This document shows, one piece after another, positions 25,502 through 32,369 of a stretch of DNA of 38,769 bases. Numbering within the stretch: position 1 is the stretch's first letter; every line of letters starts with the position of its first letter. A program made the position numbers and the translations under genes. The notes beneath the pieces are model-generated. The model was not told where the DNA came from and ran no database searches. It saw only the letters and a program-made list of their open reading frames with translations. Source of the DNA: Candidatus Cloacimonadota bacterium (GTDB lineage Bacteria > Cloacimonadota > Cloacimonadia > Cloacimonadales > JAJBBL01). The stretch spans positions 1 to 38,769 of the forward strand of contig JAHYIR010000019.1 in NCBI GenBank assembly GCA_019429305.1, read 5' to 3'.

Positions 25502-25981
25502 TCATGCTTCAGTTCTATATTTTGTGATAATATCTTGTAATTGCTTACGAGTTTCTATCCTACCATAAGTATCTTCACCGATTACGAAAACAGGTGCAAG
25601 AGAACAAGCACCAACACATCTTACTGCAGTCAATGTGAATAATTTGTCTTCAGTAGTTTCTCCGAGATTTATATCTAACAGTTCGGAAAGGATTTGTATG
25701 ATTCTTGGTGCTCCTTTAACAAAACACGCTGTACCAGTACAGATATTGATTACATATTTACCCCTCGGTTTCATCGAAAAAGCATTGTAAAAAGTAACGA
25801 CACTATAGACTTTATTTACAGGAATATTTAACTCTTCTGCTATAAATTTTTGAACTTCAGCAGGTAAATAACCAAATAAATGCTGTGCTTGATGTAATAT
25901 TTCTATCAAGGGATTTCTTAAACTCTTCTTATCTTCAATTACTTCTTTCAATTTCTGGTAAAGTTTGTTCTCATCGTGCAT
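25502..25981 (-). CDS. hydC: NuoE/HydC-like [2Fe-2S] subunit
   Basis: A 159-residue thioredoxin-like ferredoxin subunit of soluble NADH-linked hydrogenases and formate dehydrogenases, equivalent to complex I 24-kDa. The N-terminal helical region contains HQAQHLFGYLPAEVQ. The cluster ligands are in CTGTACFVKGA and, about 40 residues on, in VRCVGACSLAP, the expected C-x4-C and C-x3-C pattern. It lies 9 bp before the GHKL ATPase gene and is probably the third subunit of the FdhA-HydB complex. Confidence 0.93.
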   Translation of the reverse strand: MHDENKLYQKLKEVIEDKKSLRNPLIEILHQAQHLFGYLPAEVQKFIAEELNIPVNKVYSVVTFYNAFSMKPRGKYVINICTGTACFVKGAPRIIQILSELLDINLGETTEDKLFTLTAVRCVGACSLAPVFVIGEDTYGRIETRKQLQDIITKYRTEA

Positions 25982-26011
25982 TGTACCTCCGGAATCTATC
26001 TAACAATATCA

Positions 26012-26755
26012 TTATTTACAGGTGACATTTTTTATATACCCTTTTTTTTGGCAAGCTAATCTGATGTCCCTAAGAGTAGGATTTTCTAAATAAAATTCGC
26101 TATATCCCTTTCCAATATCTTCCAGATAATGAGCATCAGAACTTCTTATAAGGTAATAACCGGCTAACTCGGGATGTCTCTCAAGAAACTTATCGATATC
26201 ACAAGTAGCAGTAATACCTAAGGCCAAGAAATTATAATCTTTAGGGATAAAACCTAATTGTCCTATTATGCTATAAGCGTCAGAATCAATATGAGCTGGA
26301 AAGTAAAAACAATCGATTTTATTAAGCTTATTGATCAAAGCATCTAAAGTCCATTGAGAAGAATTGATCAAAGCTCTTTTCTCAAATCGAAGTATATTTT
26401 CATTTTCGTCGATAATTACTTGATCACCAAAAAAATCTGGATTGTTATCGACAGGTAATAGAGATTCGTAAAGTTCCTTATCAAACTCAGTAGCGACTAT
26501 TTCATTTTCAAAGAGGGCAATAATATGGATCTCTTCGATGGTCTGAATCTCTACTCCCCAAAAAAATGTTAGTCCATACATTTGGGCTACTTTTTGATAA
26601 ACAGAGCAGTTTGCCATTGAATTATGGTCTGTAATAGCAATAATCGATAAACCCATGTTTTTAGCAGTTTTGACAACATCTTTGGCAGACATTTCTAAGC
26701 TACCACAGGGTGATAACACAGAGTGGATATGTAAATCAGCTCTATACCAATTCAA
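26012..26755 (-). CDS. PHP-domain phosphoesterase
   Basis: A 247-residue PHP (polymerase and histidinol phosphatase) protein. The metal-binding motifs DLHIHSVLSPCG (7-18) and AITDHNSM (40-47) are visible, followed by GVEI near residue 67, a later FPAHIDSDAYS and a C-terminal SSDAHYLEDIG. All expected histidines and acidic residues are there, so it should be an active metal-dependent phosphoesterase. The substrate is unknown. It is embedded between a DRTGG gene and the nuoE-like gene, an association I recall from clostridial Hyd loci, so a link to redox signalling is plausible but not shown. Confidence 0.87.
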   Translation of the reverse strand: MNWYRADLHIHSVLSPCGSLEMSAKDVVKTAKNMGLSIIAITDHNSMANCSVYQKVAQMYGLTFFWGVEIQTIEEIHIIALFENEIVATEFDKELYESLLPVDNNPDFFGDQVIIDENENILRFEKRALINSSQWTLDALINKLNKIDCFYFPAHIDSDAYSIIGQLGFIPKDYNFLALGITATCDIDKFLERHPELAGYYLIRSSDAHYLEDIGKGYSEFYLENPTLRDIRLACQKKGYIKNVTCK

Positions 26756-26784
26756 GATTCCTACTTATAATAAAAGTGTCTTAT

Positions 26785-27129
26785 TTATTTATTGAGCATC
26801 AGATATAGTTCGCCTGCTATAGTAAAGCTAGATTGTGAGCTAGAAACTAAACAGATATTCTCTTCTTCAGCTTTTTTGATTACTTCTTGTTCAGGCATAG
26901 TATCTTTAGCAAATATAATACAGGGGATATTGACAAGTGAAGCTACTGCTATGGAATTAAGATGTTTCATGATAGTAATCCAAACCTGATTTTCTTTAGC
27001 ATTCCCCATAACATCGCTTAGCAAATCTGATACATACCCATCATTAACTATAATGTTTTCAATGTCAACTGATGGAGTTAACACCTTTCCTTCAATAGTT
27101 TCGATAAAACTCTTCAAAGTTACTGGCAT
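26785..27129 (-). CDS. DRTGG-domain protein (second copy)
   Basis: A 114-residue protein made of a single DRTGG-like domain (PF07085 type), as found in bacterial phosphotransacetylases and some CBS proteins. The stretch VNDGYVSDLLSDVMG and the ending SSQSSFTIAGELYLMLNK match the usual pattern. It follows the hydrogenase-like gene by 22 bp and precedes the PHP gene by 29 bp. It is a paralogue of the DRTGG gene at 28951-29298. Function is unknown; a ligand-sensing role is conjecture. Confidence 0.78.
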   Translation of the reverse strand: MPVTLKSFIETIEGKVLTPSVDIENIIVNDGYVSDLLSDVMGNAKENQVWITIMKHLNSIAVASLVNIPCIIFAKDTMPEQEVIKKAEEENICLVSSSQSSFTIAGELYLMLNK

Positions 27130-27151
27130 ATTTTCCCCTTATAAAATAGAG

Positions 27152-28447
27152 TTATTTTTCTTTTTCTTGTCTCTTTTTCTGGCGTTTTAGACGTACTAAA
27201 CAATCACTTATTTTCGCCTTTCCCTGAACTATGTCCTCTGCTAAAGCTTTGCATGTCGGTGAACCACAAACACCACAATCCAAGCCAGGAAGTATTTGAA
27301 CTATTTCTTTCACTTTTTTCATCTTTTCTAAGGCACTCTTGATATCTTTATCTAACTCCATTATTGATCGTGGTTCTAATGGTAATACATCAAAATAACC
27401 TTCCTTATATAACTTGAAAAAGTAATCGAAGTCCATTTCCTTTTTTTTCGTATTCTTGGTGATTTTTTTTATTCTGTTAGTAGCGACAAATGGATTTTCT
27501 ACGTTTAATTCACCACCTACACAACCAAGTTGACAGTTTCTCAACTCGATATAATCATATTGGTCTAAACGGTGACTTTCTATATTAGATAAGATATCAA
27601 TAACATTATGAATACCACTTATTGCCAAAGTCACTATATCATCGGCAGCAACTTCTTCTGCTTCCATACCTGATAGTGCCCAACTTAAACCATTAGCATA
27701 GCTTTGAATCTTTGTCCCGTCATTATTAAGCTCTTTGAGAATATCCATTACCTTTGAATAGATTTCACTTATAGATATAGCACCATCTTGTAAATGTTTA
27801 TAAGTCCCTTCCGGTTGATGTACAGCAGTTACTTGCGAGCCACTGGGCACAATCAGAAAAATCCCTATATCTTCTTCTTTTAGTCCCTTTTCTTTAATGA
27901 TCTTGTCGCGATAGTATTTTGCCAGCATACTCATTGGAGATTCTATATGAAGTAAATTAGTTAATAATGAAGGAAATCTAACCTGAACAAGGCGTACTAT
28001 TGCCGGACAACTACTTGATAGTATCGGTCTAATCTTGGGGTGGGTTCGAATATAATCTCTTATTATTTCTGCAGTAATGTTAGTTATCATTGCTTGCTCA
28101 GCAATCTCGTCAAACCCAAGATGGAATAATGCCTTTAGCGCAGTTTCATATCCTATTTCTTCTCCAAATTGACCTTCATAGGAAGCAGAAATTATAGCTA
28201 GTCGATACTTAAATTGAAATATGTTTTCTAACGGGTCGGATTTAATATTAATAGCATTAACAGGACATATAGCAACACATTGGCTACAATCTATGCATTT
28301 AGCAGGATCAATAATTGCTTTTCCATCTCTTACTCTAATAGCTTCTGTCGGGCAAATCCGTACACATTTTGTACAGCCTACGCACTTATCTCTGTTCAAT
28401 TCAACAGAGTGAAAGTATTCTTTCAACAGTTTTTTATTCTCAGACAT
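27152..28447 (-). CDS. Degenerate [FeFe]-hydrogenase-like Fe-S protein (HydS-like)
   Basis: I start this at 28447 (MSENKKLL), not the longer frame, because GAGG lies 10 nt upstream and it overlaps the preceding stop as ATGTCTGA. The 431-residue product has two N-terminal [4Fe-4S] motifs (CVGCTKCVRICP, CIDCSQCVAICP). A domain like the hydrogenase large-subunit C-terminus follows, then a C-terminal RnfB-like Fe4S domain (LPGLDCGVCGSPTCKALAED). The H-cluster motifs are damaged: TSCCP reads SSSCP, MPCxxK reads VPSGSQ, and the third, CQLGCVGGE, is kept. One cluster ligand, the proton-transfer cysteine and the catalytic lysine are thus missing. It is unlikely to be a hydrogenase. A redox or metal-cluster sensor is the favoured guess from its ATPase and DRTGG neighbours. 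Confidence 0.82.
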   Translation of the reverse strand: MSENKKLLKEYFHSVELNRDKCVGCTKCVRICPTEAIRVRDGKAIIDPAKCIDCSQCVAICPVNAINIKSDPLENIFQFKYRLAIISASYEGQFGEEIGYETALKALFHLGFDEIAEQAMITNITAEIIRDYIRTHPKIRPILSSSCPAIVRLVQVRFPSLLTNLLHIESPMSMLAKYYRDKIIKEKGLKEEDIGIFLIVPSGSQVTAVHQPEGTYKHLQDGAISISEIYSKVMDILKELNNDGTKIQSYANGLSWALSGMEAEEVAADDIVTLAISGIHNVIDILSNIESHRLDQYDYIELRNCQLGCVGGELNVENPFVATNRIKKITKNTKKKEMDFDYFFKLYKEGYFDVLPLEPRSIMELDKDIKSALEKMKKVKEIVQILPGLDCGVCGSPTCKALAEDIVQGKAKISDCLVRLKRQKKRQEKEK

Positions 28448-28943
28448 TTTCATTGACCTCATAAAAGACAATAATTGCCAGATAAGTAGAACTGCCTTCA
28501 GCCGATCGGATATATAAGATATCACAATTTTTTTTGATATTAGGTAGTCCCAAACCAGCTCCAAATCCCATTTCACGAGCTAAATCATCGGCGGTGGAAA
28601 ACCCGGGCTGCATAGCTTGTTCAATATCTGGGATCCCGGGACCTTTATCTTGGAAAACGATTAGTATATAATCCTGATAGATATGGGCTTGCACATAGCC
28701 ACCATTAGAATGAGCAGTAACATTAATCTCTGCTTCATAACTTGCTACAGCCACTCTTCTGAGAATCTCAGGATTAACACCGAGTTTTTTTAGGAATAAC
28801 TTGATTTCCGAAGATGCTTTCCCTGTTTTTACATAATCTTTAGCTTCTATAGTGAAATCAATCGTCATTTCAGCTTCAGGGGAGTTTTTGATTAATTCCT
28901 TTCCCTTTTCTTCCAGACCAGAGTTGCATGCCCAGTATTCATT
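28440..28943 (-). CDS. RsbW-like anti-sigma-type ATP-binding protein
   Basis: A GHKL-fold protein related to anti-sigma factor/serine kinase ATPases. The N box region reads VASYEAEINVTAHS, G1 is FQDKGPGIPD, and the G2 loop GFGAGLGLPNIKK is well preserved. The start is uncertain. ATG at 28943 lies 7 nt after the DRTGG stop, and ATG at 28868 (MTIDFTIEAKDY) fits the family length better. The longest frame overlaps the upstream gene and is unlikely. The stop overlaps the start of the hydrogenase-like gene. A partner sigma or anti-anti-sigma gene is not present in the window. Confidence 0.82.
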   Translation of the reverse strand, partial: NEYWACNSGLEEKGKELIKNSPEAEMTIDFTIEAKDYVKTGKASSEIKLFLKKLGVNPEILRRVAVASYEAEINVTAHSNGGYVQAHIYQDYILIVFQDKGPGIPDIEQAMQPGFSTADDLAREMGFGAGLGLPNIKKNCDILYIRSAEGSSTYLAIIVFYEVNENV

Positions 28944-28950
28944 CATACTT

Positions 28951-29298
28951 TTAGATTTTGCAGCTTCGAAGCCCATTATTGTATAAGATTCCACTGGATT
29001 TATAAAGGGTAAAAGCTGTAGATATCATTGGAAGATTACGTTCTTTAGCCATATCCATTATTTCTTGAGGTGGTTTTTTGCCTCTGACGAAAATGATGCC
29101 CAATAGGTCAATCATGTCTGATAAACGAACTATTTGAGGATTGGTCAAACCGGTTAGTAAGATAGTTGGTTCTTTCGTACACATTAAAATATCACTGATT
29201 AGATCTGATCCGAAAGCACAAGGAATTTCCTTCTCTAAGTGTATTTCGTCACATAGGATATCTGCCTCCAGTAGTTCAGCAATTTTTTTTAACTTCAT
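28951..29298 (-). CDS. DRTGG-domain protein (first copy)
   Basis: A 115-residue single-domain DRTGG protein. It begins MKLKKIAELLEADIL, contains AFGSDLISDILM where the family has its DRTGG/GDL-like segment, and continues ILLTGLTNPQIVRLSDMIDLLGIIFVRGKKPP. AAGGAT precedes the ATG. It is the first gene of the formate dehydrogenase/sensor group, followed at once by the RsbW-like ATPase. It is paralogous to the DRTGG gene at 26785-27129. No catalytic residues are recognisable. Confidence 0.78.
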   Translation of the reverse strand: MKLKKIAELLEADILCDEIHLEKEIPCAFGSDLISDILMCTKEPTILLTGLTNPQIVRLSDMIDLLGIIFVRGKKPPQEIMDMAKERNLPMISTAFTLYKSSGILYNNGLRSCKI

Positions 29299-29379
29299 AT
29301 TGTCTATCCTTATTGGTTTTGATTGCTAAATTTCATTAGTTTGGTCTATAGTCAATTAAAATCGGTTAATAAATAGTCT

Positions 29380-30054
29380 CTATTCTAAGAGATTATTTTG
29401 AAGACAGTATTCAATTATCTGATAAAAATCTGAGCCATAATAATCAGCTAATTCATTGATGGTTTGCTTTTCAGGTTCGGAACAAGCATCATAAACTGCT
29501 ACTACATGCATTCCAGCATTCTTACCTGCTTGAATACCTGCTAGAACATCCTCACATACTAAACAGTTTTCAGGATTGACTTTTAATTCTTCCGCCACTT
29601 TCAAAAAAATATCAGGATATGGCTTACCTTTGATATCTCTGCAACCAGTTACTATTGAATCGAAATATTCAAAAATACCATTTGATTTCAGTACTTTGGT
29701 AGTTAAAAAGAGAGTATTACTTGTTCCAACACCGATCTTAACATTATGTTCCTTTAGGAGTTGCAAGAATTCTCTAACACCCGGTTTTAGCTTAATATCA
29801 TTCTCGTAATGGTCTGAAACAAGATATGTCCATTCATCTATTATTTCCTCTATAGAATCTTTTAGGGCAAACTTCTGTTTGAAGTAACGAGCTACTTCAA
29901 TAAAACTATTTCCTTCTTCAATATCAAGAAAGAGATTTTCCGGGACTTCAATATTCCTTTTAGATAAGTATTCTTCATCAACTTGAGTCCAAACACCCAT
30001 TGAATCAATCAATGTACCGTCAAGATCAAAGATAACACCATAAATTTTATTCAT
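29380..30054 (-). CDS. HAD-superfamily phosphatase (beta-phosphoglucomutase-like)
   Basis: A 224-residue soluble hydrolase. HAD motif I is FDLDGTLIDS (9-18), motif II is VGTSNT, motif III is the Lys in KGKPYPDIF, and motif IV is CEDVLAGIQAG. The cap domain lies between motifs I and II, as in beta-phosphoglucomutase and phosphoglycolate phosphatase relatives. The substrate cannot be predicted. It is 81 bp upstream of the first DRTGG gene on the same strand and may be cotranscribed with the formate dehydrogenase operon, but no functional link is evident. Confidence 0.88.
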   Translation of the reverse strand: MNKIYGVIFDLDGTLIDSMGVWTQVDEEYLSKRNIEVPENLFLDIEEGNSFIEVARYFKQKFALKDSIEEIIDEWTYLVSDHYENDIKLKPGVREFLQLLKEHNVKIGVGTSNTLFLTTKVLKSNGIFEYFDSIVTGCRDIKGKPYPDIFLKVAEELKVNPENCLVCEDVLAGIQAGKNAGMHVVAVYDACSEPEKQTINELADYYGSDFYQIIEYCLQNNLLE

Positions 30055-30080
30055 TAGACCTAACCTACTTTATTGTAAAC

Positions 30081-30110
30081 TCATAACGAAAGAGCCGGTT
30101 TTTCTGTCAA
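30081..30110 (-). promoter_or_regulatory. Possible promoter of the HAD gene
   Basis: On the minus strand a perfect TTGACA (30110 to 30105) is followed after 18 bp by TTATGA (30086 to 30081), 26 bp before the HAD start codon. The -35 is strong and the -10 weak, so this is only a candidate. Confidence 0.3.
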
Positions 30111-30229
30111 ACAAAACAAGTATAAAATCATTATAATTAGCCGATTTAAGAGTTAGGATAACTGTGATGGAGTTTCTGAGTTATTTCTTAAAAAGGCAGA
30201 TGTATAGATTTATGAGCAAGCTAGCAAAA

Positions 30230-30258
30230 TTAAGCACTCTACCGGCGAGAGTGCTTAA
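30230..30258 (+). promoter_or_regulatory. CIRCE element (HrcA operator) upstream of htpG
   Basis: TTAAGCACTC, 9 nt, GAGTGCTTAA: a perfect 10-bp inverted repeat with the canonical AGCACTC-N9-GAGTGCT core of CIRCE. It ends 7 bp before the -35 box of the htpG promoter, as expected for heat-shock control by the repressor HrcA. No hrcA gene lies in the window. Confidence 0.93.
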
Positions 30259-30265
30259 TTGTTGG

Positions 30266-30294
30266 TTGACAACTTTCAGAAGAGATATTATATT
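30266..30294 (+). promoter_or_regulatory. Sigma70-type promoter of htpG
   Basis: TTGACA (30266-30271), 17 bp, TATATT (30289-30294): a near-consensus vegetative promoter. The start codon lies 38 bp downstream of the -10 box. It sits immediately after the CIRCE operator, so repression by HrcA would act on this promoter. Confidence 0.8.
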
Positions 30295-30332
30295 GTCTTC
30301 AGAATAAAGTAAAAAACTAAGGAGAACAAAGT

Positions 30333-32144
30333 ATGGTAGAACAATTACAAGAAAAAGGGCAATTAAGCATTCATACGGAGAATATTTTTCCGATCATCAA
30401 GAAATGGCTCTATTCTGAGCATGATATTTTTACTCGTGAGTTGATATCTAACGCTATTGATGCCTTACAGAAGCGCAAGACAGTAGATAAGAAAGTCAAA
30501 GAAGAGGATTTACGAGTTGAGATAAAGATCAATAAGAAGAAACAGGCTCTAGAATTCATCGATTATGGAATCGGAATGACTCGGAAAGAGATAGATAAAT
30601 TTATCAATCAGATAGCTTTCTCCGGAGCAGAGGAGTTTATAGAGAAATATAAAGATAAACAGACCAATATCATTGGACACTTTGGTTTAGGATTCTATTC
30701 TTCATTTATGGTAGCAGACAAGGTAACGATAGATTCTTTATCATGGCAGAAAAATGCTAAGCCGGCTTATTGGGAATGTGATGGAACAACTTCTTATTCA
30801 TTAGGAGAGGGTAGCAGAAAAGAAGTTGGGACAACAGTAACTGTATATCTCAATAAAGAATCACGGGAATATCTTGATTTTAGCAAGTTGCGAGAACTGA
30901 TAGAGAAGTACTCTAATTTTGTACCTTTTCCAATAGAATTGGAGAAGAAAGTGCTCAACCAAAAAGAGGCACTTTGGAACCGTAAACCAAAGGATGTCAA
31001 AGATGAGGAGTATAAGGAATTTTATAAATCTGTCTTTCATGATTTTCAAGACCCTCTATTCTGGATACACCTCAATGTTGATTATCCTTTTGTTTTAAAA
31101 GGGATTCTCTATTTTCCAAAAATTACCAATCAACTGGAATTGCAGAGAGGTAAAGTTAAGCTCTACTGCAATAATGTTTTCGTGGCTGATAATCTTCAGG
31201 AGTTTATTCCAGAATTTCTGTTATTGTTACGTGGTGGCATTGATATTCCTGATATACCACTCAATGTCTCCCGTAGTTTCCTACAACAGGATCAGAATGT
31301 AAAAAAGATCTCTAAATACATCATTAAAAAGGTTTCCGATTTTCTGAATGACCTATTTAAGGCAGACAGGAAGAAGTTTGAACAATACTGGGAAGATATC
31401 CATCAGTTCATAAAATTTGGAGCAATTACCGAAGAATCTTTTTATGAAGGAGTAAAAGAGCTCATAATTTACAAGAGTATTTCGGGGAATTATACGACAG
31501 TAGATGAGTATTTAGAGAATAATAAAACGGATAAAAAGCCGCAGAAGATTTATTACACTGCCGGTGAAAATACTCAAGTTACATATCTCAATATGATGAA
31601 GGATGCCGGTAAAGATGTTCTGATTGCTGAAGATGTTATTGATACGCATCTTTTCCAGCATTTAGAAATGAAGAACAAGGATATTTCTTTCGTGAGAATT
31701 GATTCTGAATTGAACGAAGATTTTGTGGAAAAGGACAAAAAAGAGCTGTTAGATTCCGATAATAAAACCGAGTTAGACAAGATAAAGGAAATTTTCGTTA
31801 AGGCGATCGATGATAAAGATGTTCAGATAGATGTCAAACGACTCAAAAACAAGAATGTACCGGGATTAGTAGTATTTAATGAATTTATGAGAAGAATGCA
31901 GGATATGAACAACATCATATCCAGGAATGAGCATAACTTACTTAAAATGCATGAGTTTATAGTAAACGCAGAAAATCCTACAGTAAAAAAAATACTTAAA
32001 TTGCATGCCACCGGAAAGGATAAGGAAGTTAAGTTGTTGTGTAACTATTTACACAACCTCTCCTTAATTGAACAGAGGCAATTTACAGGAAAAGATCTCA
32101 GTGCCTTTATCGAAACAACTTATCAGATCCTCGATCTTGTCTGA
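30333..32144 (+). CDS. htpG: Hsp90-family chaperone HtpG
   Basis: An ATP-dependent cytoplasmic chaperone of 603 residues. The N-terminal GHKL ATPase domain shows ELISNAIDALQKR, DYGIGMTRKEID and GHFGLGFYSSFMVADKV. The middle domain carries the conserved LNVSRSFLQQD (LNVSRE-like, with the usual Glu replaced by Ser). The C-terminal dimerisation domain is shorter and more divergent than in E. coli HtpG. AAGGAG precedes the ATG at 7 nt. Regulation is clear: a near-consensus promoter with an adjacent CIRCE operator. No other heat-shock gene is next to it. Confidence 0.95.
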   Translation: MVEQLQEKGQLSIHTENIFPIIKKWLYSEHDIFTRELISNAIDALQKRKTVDKKVKEEDLRVEIKINKKKQALEFIDYGIGMTRKEIDKFINQIAFSGAEEFIEKYKDKQTNIIGHFGLGFYSSFMVADKVTIDSLSWQKNAKPAYWECDGTTSYSLGEGSRKEVGTTVTVYLNKESREYLDFSKLRELIEKYSNFVPFPIELEKKVLNQKEALWNRKPKDVKDEEYKEFYKSVFHDFQDPLFWIHLNVDYPFVLKGILYFPKITNQLELQRGKVKLYCNNVFVADNLQEFIPEFLLLLRGGIDIPDIPLNVSRSFLQQDQNVKKISKYIIKKVSDFLNDLFKADRKKFEQYWEDIHQFIKFGAITEESFYEGVKELIIYKSISGNYTTVDEYLENNKTDKKPQKIYYTAGENTQVTYLNMMKDAGKDVLIAEDVIDTHLFQHLEMKNKDISFVRIDSELNEDFVEKDKKELLDSDNKTELDKIKEIFVKAIDDKDVQIDVKRLKNKNVPGLVVFNEFMRRMQDMNNIISRNEHNLLKMHEFIVNAENPTVKKILKLHATGKDKEVKLLCNYLHNLSLIEQRQFTGKDLSAFIETTYQILDLV

Positions 32145-32229
32145 GTTTTTTCTCGTAGTCGATAATTATGATCTGATAAGCAAAATGAACTTGTATTTTC
32201 AATAATTATATCTACCTGGTTTTTCTTGG

Positions 32230-32280
32230 TAACATCAAGCTTTTTGGAATGTAAATTGCATCATTTGATGTTATTATTAT
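32230..32280 (+). terminator. Weak hairpin downstream of htpG
   Basis: TAACATCAA (32230-32238) pairs with TTGATGTTA (32265-32273) across a 26-nt loop and is followed by TTATTAT. An AT-rich 9-bp stem with a large loop is a poor terminator; it may instead be a protein-binding inverted repeat ahead of the protease gene. Confidence 0.3.
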
Positions 32281-32369
32281 TTACTGAGAAACCTTCAGCA
32301 AAATAACAAGTTACATAGTTAGTTGATAGAAGTAATACATATATGAATAATAAAGAACAAGGAGTTATT

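Noticed and set aside
27152-28447. Active [FeFe] hydrogenase
   Set aside because: One H-cluster cysteine, the proton-transfer cysteine and the conserved lysine are replaced.
27152-28576. Longer N-terminus of the hydrogenase-like protein
   Set aside because: The extra 43 residues overlap the ATPase gene, look like an off-frame translation, and the internal ATG has a good ribosome-binding site and a start/stop overlap.
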